The notes beneath the pieces were generated by a model. It did no database searches and was not told the DNA's origin. It saw only the letters and a program-made list of their open reading frames with translations. From contig NZ_JAMZDE010000003.1 of assembly GCF_024159085.1 (NCBI RefSeq), positions 124,001-188,000 on the forward strand: a DNA stretch of 64,000 bases, written 5' to 3'. The stretch is from Idiomarina rhizosphaerae (lineage in GTDB: Bacteria; Pseudomonadota; Gammaproteobacteria; Enterobacterales; Alteromonadaceae). Positions 1 to 9,713 of the stretch are shown in pieces (position 1 is the first letter of the stretch; every line of letters begins with the position of its first letter). Position numbers and translations under genes: made by a program.

Positions 1-76
1 ATTAAAACGTGAGTGCATTAACAGGGAGAAGTGACAAGTAAGATACAGCAATTTGTTAACAGAGAAAAGTAACAGC

Positions 77-1132
77 TTAAGCCATACCGTAAAAGCTGCG
101 ATACCAGTCAACCGTGCGTTTCATGCCTTCGGTTACCGGCGTTGACGGCCTGTAGCCCATATCGTTTTCTAACTCAGATACATCGGCATAAGTGGCGACA
201 ACGTCGCCGGGCTGAATGGGCTGAAAGTCTTTTTGTATTTCAACGCCGGCGGCATTCTCAACCGCCTCTATAAAGGTCATAAGCTCAATAGGCTCGCTAT
301 TACCTATATTGTAAATTTTATAAGGTGCCGAGGAGATGGACGGATCCGGTTGCTTACCGTTCCATTCATTGTTGGCTTTGCATGGGTTCTCAATAACGCG
401 CACCACACCTTCAACAATGTCGTCAATATAGGTGAAGTCACGCTTCATTTTTCCATTATTGAAAACTTTAATGGTGCCACCATTTAACGCAGCCTTGGTA
501 AAAATAAAGGGCGCCATGTCGGGTCTGCCCCAGGGCCCATAAACGGTAAAAAAGCGCAGGCCGGTGCATTGTATGCCGTACAGGTGCGCGTAGGTGTGCG
601 CCATAAGTTCGTTCGACTTTTTGGTGGCTGCGTATAAGCTTACCGGGTGGTTAACACCGTGCGAGGTTGAAAACGGCATTTGTTCGTTCAAACCATACAC
701 CGAAGAGCTGGACGCATAACTTAAGTTTTTAACACCGTTATGACGGCAAGCCTCCAACACATTCATAAAACCAACAATGTTGGAATCGATATAAGCATTG
801 GGGTTTTCCAGCGAGTAACGAACTCCGGCCTGGGCAGCAAGGTTACAGACAGCTTCAAACTGCTCTTGTTCAAACAGGGCGTCTAATGCGGTCTTGTCTT
901 CCAATTTAAGCTGTATAAAAGAATAACCAGAATGCAACTCAGACTGAACCGGTACGCCGTATTCAATGTTACTTTGCTGTATGCCACTTTCTTGTAGGCG
1001 GCCATATTTTAGGTTTACATCGTAGTAGTCGTTTATGCTGTCCAGCCCAACTACGGTATGGCCTTGTTTTAGCAGCTTTAAGGCCGTGTAAAAACCAATA
1101 AAACCCGCCGTGCCTGTTACTAAAACCTTCAT
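77..1132 (-). CDS. UDP-glucuronate 4-epimerase-like SDR protein
   Basis: Extended short-chain dehydrogenase of 351 residues. It probably interconverts UDP-glucuronate and UDP-galacturonate in the cytoplasm to supply the polysaccharide made by this locus. The N-terminal Rossmann motif GTAGFIG (about residues 7-13) binds NAD. A conserved SSSSVYG stretch (about 141-147) and a YAATK catalytic Tyr/Lys motif (about 167-171) follow. The early NDYYD motif is typical of UDP-glucuronate 4-epimerases. It overlaps the sugar transferase stop by 4 bases and is the last gene seen in the long leftward operon. The ugd gene at the operon head would make its substrate. UDP-glucose or UDP-GlcNAc epimerase activity cannot be excluded. 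Confidence 0.85.
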   Translation of the reverse strand: MKVLVTGTAGFIGFYTALKLLKQGHTVVGLDSINDYYDVNLKYGRLQESGIQQSNIEYGVPVQSELHSGYSFIQLKLEDKTALDALFEQEQFEAVCNLAAQAGVRYSLENPNAYIDSNIVGFMNVLEACRHNGVKNLSYASSSSVYGLNEQMPFSTSHGVNHPVSLYAATKKSNELMAHTYAHLYGIQCTGLRFFTVYGPWGRPDMAPFIFTKAALNGGTIKVFNNGKMKRDFTYIDDIVEGVVRVIENPCKANNEWNGKQPDPSISSAPYKIYNIGNSEPIELMTFIEAVENAAGVEIQKDFQPIQPGDVVATYADVSELENDMGYRPSTPVTEGMKRTVDWYRSFYGMA

Positions 1133-1677
1133 TTTACTCTGTCCCCTGAGCCTTTGCCGGTAACCGTCATTAAAATATACTGAAAGTAGCTTTTTATGTT
1201 GAGTGTACTAATCATTTTTGCGTCAGTTTCTGCCAGTAACTGCGGCGTGGACATGTCTATTTTGTTTACCTGCGCCAACCCGGTTATACCAGGGCGAACG
1301 TTAAACACGCCTTTTGCCTCGCGCGCCTGGGTTAACTCTTCCTGATTAAAAAGCCCAGGCCGTGGGCCAACTAAGCTCATCTCGCCCTTTAGAACATTCC
1401 AAAGCTGCGGAAGTTCATCTAGCTTAGTGCGGCGCAAGAAATGTCCGAATTTGGTAATAGATGCACTACTGGCTAAATGGCTGGCTACTGAGGCGGTGTC
1501 CTTTTTCATGGTTCTGAACTTAACCAGAACAAAAGGTTTTTTGTTTTTGCCTACCCGCTCTTGTCGGAATATGGGGGAGCCCGTATCAAACAACCCTATA
1601 AGGGTAAGTAAAACAAGTATGGGGAAGCCAATTATCAAGCCAAAAAAAGAGAAAAGAAAATCAAGAACACGAATCAT
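1129..1677 (-). CDS. Initiating phosphoglycosyltransferase (PglC/WcaJ C-terminal type)
   Basis: Short bacterial sugar transferase of about 182 residues. It moves a sugar phosphate from a UDP-sugar to undecaprenyl phosphate at the inner membrane and so starts repeat-unit assembly. One hydrophobic re-entrant or membrane segment lies near residues 5-25. The family motifs FRQERVG, KFRTM, LRRTKLDELPQ and SLVGPRPG are all present. The short length without extra membrane helices is the PglC-like monotopic class. A GTG at 1692 that shares a base with the upstream TAG stop is an alternative start. The ATG at 1677 is preferred because it gives the usual family N-terminus MIRVLDF. Confidence 0.88.
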   Translation of the reverse strand: MIRVLDFLFSFFGLIIGFPILVLLTLIGLFDTGSPIFRQERVGKNKKPFVLVKFRTMKKDTASVASHLASSASITKFGHFLRRTKLDELPQLWNVLKGEMSLVGPRPGLFNQEELTQAREAKGVFNVRPGITGLAQVNKIDMSTPQLLAETDAKMISTLNIKSYFQYILMTVTGKGSGDRVK

Positions 1678-1691
1678 TGAATAGGTTATCA

Positions 1692-2663
1692 CTATTGGTT
1701 GTCGGGTTTATTAGAGCTGTGCAGCTCATGGTTAACACAGGCTTGTATTGCCTGTTGAAAGCTAACTGGCGGCTCCCAATTTAACGTTTTTTTAGTGTGG
1801 GTTATATCAAGTTGTAAATTACCAAACAGCCTGTCCGCAATGGCTTTTTTACCTAATATTGTTGCACCAAAGCGCATTAACCCAACCGGACATGGCCACA
1901 ATTTAGGCTTTTTACCATAAGCTCGGGTTAAGGTTTCAAATAGCTCTTTGGTTGAAACGTCGTGATCATCACTAACTAAAAATGTTTCATTAAGAGGTTG
2001 TGAGTGCTTAACACAAGTAATAATTAAGCTAACCAGGTTTTCTAACGAAACTAGGCTTCTTTTATTTCTTACGGCACCAAAAGGCAAAGGCACATTTTTC
2101 TTAGCTAACCCCATTAAAGCTTTAAAGTTACCCTTTACCCCGGGCCCATAAACCAGTGGAGGGCGAATAATAACAAGCTCAGTAGCAGAGCCTGAAAGCT
2201 CCTTTTTCAAGGCCAGTTCAGCATCGCGTTTTGACTCACCGTATAAGTCTTCGGGTGAATATTCACTTGTGTTTTTATAGGAGCTGCCGGGGATTGTTGA
2301 CTCGCCCAAGGCTTTTACTGAACTCAAAAATATAAAGCGCTTTACGCCCTTCTCTTTCGCTTGTTTAGCCAGCCTTTGAGGAGCAAGAACATTCAGTTCT
2401 CTAACTTTCGCTATAAATGAATCATCACTGGAAACCGGTACATGCGCTAAGGCGGCGCAGTGTATTACCGTATTAACCCCATCTAACGCCGCGCTCCAGT
2501 CTTCCGTATTCAAGGGCACAGCCATAACTTCCGGGCGAGCTTTTCTTGCGGTACGTTTTACTGTGTAACCGCTGTCCGTCAGAGCATCACTTAACGAGCC
2601 GCCAATAAACCCCGTTGCCCCTGTTACGAGCACTCTGTTATTTTCCTCGGAACGACTAACCAT
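1692..2663 (-). CDS. NAD-dependent epimerase, probable UDP-GlcNAc C4-epimerase
   Basis: Extended SDR protein of about 323 residues with GATGFIGG near the N-terminus and the catalytic pair in YGESKRDAE. Proteins of this type sit beside PglC/WbpL-type sugar transferases and usually provide the C4-epimerised UDP-N-acetyl sugar used as first sugar. The ATG at 2663 gives a normal N-terminus and an 8-base overlap with the upstream glycosyltransferase, so it is preferred over an ATG at 2699. The exact substrate is inferred only from the neighbourhood. Confidence 0.75.
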   Translation of the reverse strand: MVSRSEENNRVLVTGATGFIGGSLSDALTDSGYTVKRTARKARPEVMAVPLNTEDWSAALDGVNTVIHCAALAHVPVSSDDSFIAKVRELNVLAPQRLAKQAKEKGVKRFIFLSSVKALGESTIPGSSYKNTSEYSPEDLYGESKRDAELALKKELSGSATELVIIRPPLVYGPGVKGNFKALMGLAKKNVPLPFGAVRNKRSLVSLENLVSLIITCVKHSQPLNETFLVSDDHDVSTKELFETLTRAYGKKPKLWPCPVGLMRFGATILGKKAIADRLFGNLQLDITHTKKTLNWEPPVSFQQAIQACVNHELHSSNKPDNQ

Positions 2664-3504
2664 TCGCCCTCCCTCTCGGATCAAATAGGTTAGCGACATG
2701 AGTTAGCAGCTTTCTTAGTGGTGTTGGCAACAAGGCTTTTACAACCGGGAAAGCAACGCCCATGCGAGCTTTGAAACCCAATCCTAGGGAGGACACACCT
2801 TTTAAACCAATTTTGTACTGGCTCCACGCCACAGAAAGGCTATTCCGGTTATGACTGTCGTCAGTTACCCGATATTTTATCAATGGCTCTTCTGTGTTCG
2901 CAAAACGGTAGCCCAGATCGGCACACCGAAACCATAATTCGTAATCCTGCCTTCTTTTTAGCTCTTCAGAGTAGCCTCCTGCAGCTAAAATTCGGTCTTT
3001 CTTAAACATAACGGAAGGGTGAATCAAAGGGCACGTCCACATAAGCTTGTATATTTCTTCATGCGACTTCGGCACTCCCCGCTTTCCAAGCCTTAAGCCT
3101 TCAGCATTAATATCAATAGCAGGAGAACCTAAAATATCCAGTGCTTTATCGCTCGTAAAACATTGTTGCTGAACCTTAAGCCTTTCCGGGTCACTAATGT
3201 CATCAGCATCCATCCTAGCAACCAGCTCGTAACGACAATGACGCAGCCCAACATTCAATGCATGAGCTAAGCCTTTGTTATTTTCAATTCGGATAACATC
3301 TAAAACGGCAGGAAATTTGCTTTTATATCTACTAATTACATTTTCCAAGCTCTCATAAATAGGACCATCTACGACAAGAACCAACTGAGCTGGCATCTGA
3401 TTTATAAGAATGCTCTGCAAAGCTTCGTCAAACCAATTAGGTTTGTCCCCTTTGTATACCGACATTAAAACCGATACATTCAAATTACTTTTTTGTTCAT
3501 TCAT
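2656..3504 (-). CDS. Glycosyltransferase family 2
   Basis: GT-A fold inverting glycosyltransferase of 282 residues, probably cytoplasmic and acting on the undecaprenyl-linked repeat unit. The N-terminus NVSVLMSVYKGDKPNW and the metal-binding ARMDADDISDPERL motif (about residues 95-108) define the family. A later KRRQDYELWFR motif matches the catalytic ED/xxYE region. It is part of a tight leftward operon (4-base gap from the upstream GT4 gene). Donor and acceptor sugars cannot be told from the sequence. Confidence 0.88.
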   Translation of the reverse strand: MNEQKSNLNVSVLMSVYKGDKPNWFDEALQSILINQMPAQLVLVVDGPIYESLENVISRYKSKFPAVLDVIRIENNKGLAHALNVGLRHCRYELVARMDADDISDPERLKVQQQCFTSDKALDILGSPAIDINAEGLRLGKRGVPKSHEEIYKLMWTCPLIHPSVMFKKDRILAAGGYSEELKRRQDYELWFRCADLGYRFANTEEPLIKYRVTDDSHNRNSLSVAWSQYKIGLKGVSSLGLGFKARMGVAFPVVKALLPTPLRKLLTHVANLFDPRGRANG

Positions 3505-3508
3505 TGGA

Positions 3509-4621
3509 TTATGCTTTAAGAGTGCTTTGGTAAAGAGACATGTATCTTGACGCCATTACATCAGCGCTTAGTTCCGAATCAATAATATTACTTAATGCGG
3601 CGGTATAACTATTGCGATTATTGCTAGTCATGTTCTTCAACTTCAGTGCGAGCTCATCAAGCTCATTTAAACGAAACTGATAGCCAACATTAGAGTTAAG
3701 TTCAAATATCTCTTTATGCGGTGGAATATCTGACAGTATGACAGGCAAGCCACTTGCCATAGCCTCCAGAGCTGCGTTAGGCATACCTTCGGCTAGAGAC
3801 GCCGATACAAAACAATCGCTTGCAGCTAGATAGTCGGAAACATTTGTTACTCGTCCAGTAAAGTGAATATTGAGATCTTTAGCTAAAAGTTTGCACTCAC
3901 TTTCAAGCTCCCCGCCACCAACTAGCACCAGAGATACTTCTTCACTCTCTCCAAAGGCTTCTTTAAACGCCTTAATTAAACGAGCTGGATTTTTACGCCC
4001 ACTTAAGTGACCCGTGGATACAAACTGGTAGTCAGAAACGGGTAAATCGAGACGTTCTCGAAATTCTTTCTTAACCGCACTAGACACAGGGTTGTATCGT
4101 TCGGTATCAACGCCATTTAAAACACAAGTTACATTCTTCAAACCATAATACTGAATCAAATTTTGGGTTACTGCTTTTGATACACCGCAAACAGCGGACA
4201 TTTCTCTTAATGCTTTTAACTGAGCCAGCTCCAACAGCTTTCCTTTGAAACTTCCATAGGTCATGGGTAGATCTAATTGAGGGAAGTTTCTGACTGTTGC
4301 TATGCAAGGAGTGGTAGAGGAAACTTTCACTGCCAAACTGTCTGAACGAACGCCTTGAGTGTGAATGATATCGGGCTTTTCGTCGGCAATTATTTTTTTT
4401 AAAGCTTTGGCAGAGAAAAACAAACCTGCCAACCTGGACAAGTTCAGCGTTCTAACTTGAATACCTTTTCCAACAAAGTCACTTTTAAGTGAGTCACTCT
4501 CTTCTGGCGAAAGCGTCACTACGACTACCTCATACTTCGAGTTAACTCGCGATACCAAGTTTAAAAGCTGATTAGTCGGCCCCGTTCGCTTTAGCGTGGA
4601 AACCAGATACATTATCTTCAA
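3509..4621 (-). CDS. Glycosyltransferase family 4
   Basis: GT-B glycosyltransferase of 370 residues. The N-terminal Rossmann half begins MKIMYLVSTLKRTGPTNQ. The C-terminal half shows STGHLSGRKNPARLI and ASLAEGMPNAALEAMASGLP, where the EGMPN...E motif binds the nucleotide sugar in retaining GT4 enzymes. It probably extends the repeat unit on the cytoplasmic face. It lies between a polymerase-like membrane protein and a GT2 gene. The sugar added is unknown. Confidence 0.9.
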   Translation of the reverse strand: MKIMYLVSTLKRTGPTNQLLNLVSRVNSKYEVVVVTLSPEESDSLKSDFVGKGIQVRTLNLSRLAGLFFSAKALKKIIADEKPDIIHTQGVRSDSLAVKVSSTTPCIATVRNFPQLDLPMTYGSFKGKLLELAQLKALREMSAVCGVSKAVTQNLIQYYGLKNVTCVLNGVDTERYNPVSSAVKKEFRERLDLPVSDYQFVSTGHLSGRKNPARLIKAFKEAFGESEEVSLVLVGGGELESECKLLAKDLNIHFTGRVTNVSDYLAASDCFVSASLAEGMPNAALEAMASGLPVILSDIPPHKEIFELNSNVGYQFRLNELDELALKLKNMTSNNRNSYTAALSNIIDSELSADVMASRYMSLYQSTLKA

Positions 4622-4631
4622 ATCACTTACC

Positions 4632-5720
4632 TTAAAAGAGAATAGACTCGTATGGCGTAAAGCCCCGAATATGTAAAAGCATAATAAGGTTAAGAAGAGC
4701 GTATAAACATACGCTAACCCAACTTAGAACTTTCCACCTAAAAATAGTGAACATTAACATAGGGAACAAAATAACTTCTGTCAGTGTTAAAAAAGCTGAC
4801 ATCCGACCGATAATAAAGCCTAAATCGTGGAAGGCTAACCGCAAACACGTGCCTAAAACGAAGAAGATGGCGAGCCATTTAAAATGTTGGAATTTATTTT
4901 TACACTTACGCCAAAAGTAAAATATTAATAAACAGAGAAGTGCGTTTTTCAGGTTTACCATACCCAAAAAACCAAGAGAGTCCCCATACTGGCCACTATC
5001 CACATAATTTAATGCAGAGTCGGCTCTCGGCAGCCAGTCAGGAAGAATAAGTTTAACTATACTTCGACCTAGTCCCACTGCACCCATTATAAAAGACAAA
5101 AAGAAACCGAAAACCAAGGTTCTTTTACCCAAATTTAGGAGTTTATAGAGAAAGGGTGCAAAGAGGACGATCGATGCAGTGTGCATAGTCATTGCTAGAA
5201 AGGTATAAAAGAGAGCTTTTTTATGCCTACTCACAGAAAGTTGGTACAAAACATGAAGGCCAATAGAGGAAGCTATACCATACCTTACTGCCGTTAGTGC
5301 ATGTGTAAAAAAAAGATAAGAGAAATAAACCAAAAAAGCAGTTAAAACTAGAGGAGTTAATCGTTTCGCCGCAAAATAAAATACAACACAATTTATTAAA
5401 GCAGTGAGAAAAAAGAAACCTTCAGAACTATTAAAAAAAGTTTTGAATAAAACGATATAAACAGCAAAACCTGGCTCAAAAAAATAGTTGAATGCTAATA
5501 TTTTTTGGATACCATGTTCAGCAATCCCTGTAAAGTTATAAAAAATCTCTTCATATGAACTGTAATCGGCACCTACATTTACTGTTCTTAAGCCAGCCAA
5601 CAGCGACATAAAAAAAACTGCACACAGCGGCAAGTAAAATTTTAAATATCGATCTTTTGTGGAAGCCTCAAGCAGACTTCCACAAGCTAACATAATTAGA
5701 ATTACATAATAAATTAACAT
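4632..5720 (-). CDS. EpsG/Wzy-like polysaccharide polymerase
   Basis: Integral membrane protein of 362 residues with about ten hydrophobic segments spread over its length. It fits the EpsG/O-antigen polymerase class that joins lipid-linked repeat units in the periplasm. An early RTVNVGADYSSYEE segment with Arg and Asp is typical of EpsG proteins. The gene is AT-rich and Phe/Leu-rich compared with the core genes to the right, as polymerase genes usually are. Together with Wzz upstream it implies Wzy-dependent chain assembly. Assignment rests on topology and context, since polymerases share little sequence. Confidence 0.7.
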   Translation of the reverse strand: MLIYYVILIMLACGSLLEASTKDRYLKFYLPLCAVFFMSLLAGLRTVNVGADYSSYEEIFYNFTGIAEHGIQKILAFNYFFEPGFAVYIVLFKTFFNSSEGFFFLTALINCVVFYFAAKRLTPLVLTAFLVYFSYLFFTHALTAVRYGIASSIGLHVLYQLSVSRHKKALFYTFLAMTMHTASIVLFAPFLYKLLNLGKRTLVFGFFLSFIMGAVGLGRSIVKLILPDWLPRADSALNYVDSGQYGDSLGFLGMVNLKNALLCLLIFYFWRKCKNKFQHFKWLAIFFVLGTCLRLAFHDLGFIIGRMSAFLTLTEVILFPMLMFTIFRWKVLSWVSVCLYALLNLIMLLHIRGFTPYESILF

Positions 5721-5803
5721 TTATAACAATTAATCACGCCAATAAAAAGCAACCAGCAATAATGAAAGAAAATAATAAAAGCGAGCAAAAGAAATTGACA
5801 TAA

Positions 5804-7369
5804 TCACTTTAGAAATCGGTTAGAGTTATACCAGCCTGACAAAAGGAAAAGTCTATAAATCATTTTACTAGCCATAATTGAACTCCAGTTATCCTTTCCA
5901 ATATTATTCTTTAATCTATCTACTACAATGCCTTTTGTTTCACTCCATAGTGAACACTTATCTATTTCACATAACATAAAATCTAAATTCTTTTTGACGA
6001 TCTTCGGAGAATTATATGTCCACCCCATCTTTCCAATAGCGTCGCTATCAAGACCTATACGTTTTTTTAAAACATTTCGCAAAGTCAATTTATTATTCAG
6101 CGTTACTCTATCAAAAAGATATTCCTCAGGAAGGTTTTGAAAGTATTCTGCAACACTTTGATTCATAAATGGCAATATCAAATTTCCAGAAATAGAACTT
6201 GAAAAATTTCGGGCTTTTCGAATATGTAGTTCAGATGCAACTATAGGAGTCAAAATACTGGTCTTGAAGTCGAATAACTCCATTTCCTTTCGTTCTTTGC
6301 TTATCGTTTCCCAATACCGTTGAACATTAATAGCGCCCTTTACGAGTCTTTTCGTATCCGCATAGCTCATTCCACCGGTCCCACACCATTCGGCAGGGGT
6401 CCTCAGTAAAGGAGATACTACGGATTCCGAGTTTACATAACTTCTCAATACGCGGAAGGGAGTCGTAAGCTTTGCGAAAGGAATAGCAATCTTTTCTCTT
6501 TTAGTCGGAGGTGTACACATATAGCTATCATTACCACCACCATCAATAATATTCGCACCTTTCAATTCTGGTAACTGATACGCGTACAATGGGTACGCCA
6601 ATGTAACGTTATCCGTACAAGGAAAAGGCGCATTTATAAAGTAATCTTTAATTGCTTGTTTATGCTCGCCTTGCAAATAGTCAATTTCGTGCAAAATCTG
6701 ATGTCTAAAGCCTAATTTTTTTGCGATTTTAGCACTGACCTCACTTTCATCTGCATTACCTTTAGACTTATGAGTTATTAAAGTTACTTTATCTTGCCAT
6801 CCAGCTTCGGCCAGGGCTAAGGCTACACTGTTGCTATCTTTACCTGCACTGTGGAATAAAAAAATGGGTTTAGATTTATCAATTCGATTTATGGTCGCAT
6901 CAGCAAGCATTTTTAAGATTAGACCTTCATCAGGTTGCATCTCATCTTCAGTTAAACGATTTGCATTCAAAAATGGAAATTCGTGACTGAATTTAATTTC
7001 TATTTTACCGCCTACACTGGATACTTTTGCCATATCACCAATACCAAGAACGTATATATCTCGATAAGCAGTCTTAGGTGGAGGAACTACCCCACTCTGT
7101 AATAAAAAGCAAATACCTTCATTACTTACCTTTAAAGGTTTCGGTACACGCGCATCATTTAGTAACTCAGTGATGGAATCGGTATATAGTAGAGTCGACT
7201 GGTCTTCTGGCCAGTACAAGTACAATGGAAACTCACCCGCTAAATCAGATGTGAGTTCCAGTCCTGCTTGGCTGGAGTTATACTGATTAATCATTTTTGT
7301 TGACTCGTTAATTCCAAAGTTATTTTTAAAGACTCTTTTTAAGACTGATCTGCCGCGGTAACTAGACAA
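5804..7369 (-). CDS. Asparagine synthetase-like amidotransferase without glutaminase Cys
   Basis: Protein of 521 residues related to AsnB. The C-terminal half carries an ATP-pyrophosphatase P-loop as HSAGKDSNSV (about residue 174-183; the family consensus is SGGxDS), followed by an acidic ADESE loop. The N-terminal part keeps a remnant of the Ntn glutaminase fold (DLAGEFPLYLYW...LLYTDS), but the Cys-2 nucleophile that should follow the initiator Met is missing. Such enzymes in O-antigen loci amidate sugar carboxyl groups. Here galacturonic/glucuronic or nonulosonic acid units are possible targets, which is inference. No glutaminase partner is seen nearby. The gene is AT-rich, with an AT-rich gap of 188 bases upstream. 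Confidence 0.72.
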   Translation of the reverse strand: MSSYRGRSVLKRVFKNNFGINESTKMINQYNSSQAGLELTSDLAGEFPLYLYWPEDQSTLLYTDSITELLNDARVPKPLKVSNEGICFLLQSGVVPPPKTAYRDIYVLGIGDMAKVSSVGGKIEIKFSHEFPFLNANRLTEDEMQPDEGLILKMLADATINRIDKSKPIFLFHSAGKDSNSVALALAEAGWQDKVTLITHKSKGNADESEVSAKIAKKLGFRHQILHEIDYLQGEHKQAIKDYFINAPFPCTDNVTLAYPLYAYQLPELKGANIIDGGGNDSYMCTPPTKREKIAIPFAKLTTPFRVLRSYVNSESVVSPLLRTPAEWCGTGGMSYADTKRLVKGAINVQRYWETISKERKEMELFDFKTSILTPIVASELHIRKARNFSSSISGNLILPFMNQSVAEYFQNLPEEYLFDRVTLNNKLTLRNVLKKRIGLDSDAIGKMGWTYNSPKIVKKNLDFMLCEIDKCSLWSETKGIVVDRLKNNIGKDNWSSIMASKMIYRLFLLSGWYNSNRFLK

Positions 7370-7557
7370 TAATACGAATAGACTTTAGCCACCAACTGAA
7401 TGGAATTCATATTGAACGCGAGAATTAAAAAGTATATTTAAAACCTACAGACTGTCTGAAGAGATTATTTTTATATGAGAAACGACTCTTCGCACATCAA
7501 AGTCATTTTCTAACAGATTTTTATTCTAATTTTAAAGTGGTTATTTTATCAAAGCCT

Positions 7558-8943
7558 CTATTTGTAAATCAAAAATGAATGGGCAGAAACTTTCTTTATG
7601 ACATAATCACTTTCGCTTCCTAGACTATTATCCAGACTGCATAGATTTTGAATGTTTCTCTTAACATCTGTCATATAAATAGGCGGGAACGTTGCTAAAG
7701 ACTTATTCTCACTTTTATAAAATGAATCTAACCTGTTTTTAATTTTACTAGGTAGTTTTCCATGAATCCAAAAGGTTTTATGAATTAAATGGAATAACAT
7801 TCTTTTAAACGAATACTTTACTCTCTCTTTGAAAGCTATGTGCTTTAAAAGGGGATTCGGTGCAGTATTAAAAGAGTTCATAACTTTGGCGATCGAATCA
7901 GTAGCGGTGCTATCAGACCAATTCGCAATATATTTTCTTGCAATATCAGTTACGTCCTCAAACTGCCAATTATTTCGATTATGCAAATGTTCTATTAGTG
8001 GTTTGCACTCTTGAAAGTTTGTGGAGAATTGATTAGCAAAACTGAGATAAGGACTTTTCAGTCCATCTGGTCTAAGACCAAAAACATGCTTACCCAGAGC
8101 TCTTGCCTCGATTGCAGTTGTGCAACCATCATGAATAACACAATCATTTTCACATATTTGTTGAGCCAGCTCCGTACTATAATCTACCGTTACATTTTTA
8201 AAGTCTCCGGCAAGCTCCCTATAAACGTCTATCTTCTCTGCGGGATGCGGACGTATAGTTATACGGAATCGGTCATTATTTGCTAATGATTTAATTAATT
8301 TAACAAACTCTAAAAATATTTTTTTGTCTGACTCAACAAACTCCTGAAATTCAACTTCTTCTCTAGGAGTCGTTATAAAATTTAGCCTTCTTAGGTTATC
8401 TATCTCTTTTTCTAAAGAATCACTCAGAGGATTCACATATGTAAACCTCGTATTGATTAGAACTTTTACTAATTCTGACTCATTGCTGGTTTCGTTAGTG
8501 CGATCCTTGAGTTTTCTATAAAGATCAAATTTCGGTGAACCCGTTAGATACTTATTATTACGCGCAGGGTTATTTTTCCGTATTGTTTCTAGTTGTTTAT
8601 TGCCCCATAAAAAAACCGCATCCAAGCGTTCGAGAAGCTCTTTATCCCCTCGAGTCTGATTGTATAACTCATCAGATTTATATATCATGCCTTCTTCGTC
8701 AAAAGCCGTAACCAAGTATCCATTTTCTTGTATTTTTAATAGCCGCTCACGACTCCAAAGTCCGTGATCTTTATTCAGATAAACACCGGTTCCTTTTTTC
8801 TTCTGTGCGTAATTTTCAACTTTCCCAATTAGGATTTGAAAGTCATATTTTTTTGCAAGTTTTAATGCCAAATATAGTTTAGGAAGAAATTCTCTCTTGA
8901 ATAGCTCTATATGTACTAATGCTAGAGGTTTATTAATACTCAT
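7558..8943 (-). CDS. Putative surface carbohydrate biosynthesis protein (GT-B-like)
   Basis: Soluble protein of 461 residues. It resembles the loosely defined surface carbohydrate biosynthesis proteins found with legionaminic and pseudaminic acid genes. Its middle part shows TIRPHPAEK and a later CVIHDGCTTAIEARALGK segment, a layout like the donor-binding half of GT-B transferases of the CDP-glycerol/polysialyltransferase type. It may transfer the nonulosonic acid made by the genes upstream. It overlaps the SDR gene by 4 bases, so it belongs to the same operon. It is markedly AT-rich. The function is not established. Confidence 0.55.
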   Translation of the reverse strand: MSINKPLALVHIELFKREFLPKLYLALKLAKKYDFQILIGKVENYAQKKKGTGVYLNKDHGLWSRERLLKIQENGYLVTAFDEEGMIYKSDELYNQTRGDKELLERLDAVFLWGNKQLETIRKNNPARNNKYLTGSPKFDLYRKLKDRTNETSNESELVKVLINTRFTYVNPLSDSLEKEIDNLRRLNFITTPREEVEFQEFVESDKKIFLEFVKLIKSLANNDRFRITIRPHPAEKIDVYRELAGDFKNVTVDYSTELAQQICENDCVIHDGCTTAIEARALGKHVFGLRPDGLKSPYLSFANQFSTNFQECKPLIEHLHNRNNWQFEDVTDIARKYIANWSDSTATDSIAKVMNSFNTAPNPLLKHIAFKERVKYSFKRMLFHLIHKTFWIHGKLPSKIKNRLDSFYKSENKSLATFPPIYMTDVKRNIQNLCSLDNSLGSESDYVIKKVSAHSFLIYK

Positions 8944-9713
8944 AATGAGAATCCATCGTCTATAACAATATTCTGTCCAGTCACATATTTTGACTGCTCG
9001 GACAGTAAAAACAACACTGAGCCGATCACTTCCTCAACTTCCAGCATTCCGGCTCCATGAGTTTTTTCTTTATAAGCTTTCAAGAACGCTTCTGGTTGAT
9101 GGTCAAAAATACCACCAGGGCTGACACAATTAATACGGAAACGACTATCCCCAACATAAGCCACCGCGTATTTACTTAGATGTTGAATCGCAGATTTAAT
9201 CGCTGCATATTCCACGGGCATAGTCATCAGTGTGTTGTTGTAAATCTCAAATTTTGGAGCAATCACACCATAAATAGAAGAAATATTAACTAAAGAGAAG
9301 GGGCGCTGATTTTGCTTAAAGTAAGCTGCGCACTGTTTAGTAAACGAAAAGGCACTGCCAAGATGCAGCGATAGATTTTCGTTAAAACTCTCTAAGCTAA
9401 CATCGAAAAAGTGCTTACCGTAAGTCTTATTACGTGGATAAGCCGAGTTTACGGCTCCATCAATCAAAATATCATGTTGTTCAAAAAACGTTTTTACACT
9501 CTCTTCTAAGGTTATATCCAGCTCACTACAGCTTAGCTTCCTATTATTCACGTCAACACCGAGTGCCACCATACGCTCAAGCATCGCTTTTAAATTAATA
9601 TCTACCGCAATTACTTTTGCACCTTGCTTTAGCAAAGCAGGAACAAGCCGTGTACCTAGAAGGCCGCCAGCGCCAGCGACGAGAATAGTTTTATTGTCTA
9701 GGAGCTTTTCCAT
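8940..9713 (-). CDS. ptmA: SDR oxidoreductase, PtmA-like
   Basis: Classical short-chain dehydrogenase of 257 residues with cofactor motif GAGGLLG (about 15-21), an NISSIYG serine and a YAAIKSA catalytic Tyr/Lys. The C-terminus TGQNIVIDDGFS is also typical. Its position right after the CMP-sugar synthetase matches ptmB-ptmA in the Campylobacter legionaminic acid locus, where PtmA is needed for the GDP-linked amino-sugar precursor. The start overlaps the upstream stop by one base. The pathway role is inferred from gene order. Confidence 0.72.
   Translation of the reverse strand: MEKLLDNKTILVAGAGGLLGTRLVPALLKQGAKVIAVDINLKAMLERMVALGVDVNNRKLSCSELDITLEESVKTFFEQHDILIDGAVNSAYPRNKTYGKHFFDVSLESFNENLSLHLGSAFSFTKQCAAYFKQNQRPFSLVNISSIYGVIAPKFEIYNNTLMTMPVEYAAIKSAIQHLSKYAVAYVGDSRFRINCVSPGGIFDHQPEAFLKAYKEKTHGAGMLEVEEVIGSVLFLLSEQSKYVTGQNIVIDDGFSL

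Noticed and set aside
1-76. Possible end of another operon gene left of the epimerase
   Set aside because: Only 76 bases are present and no coding pattern, hairpin or repeat could be supported.
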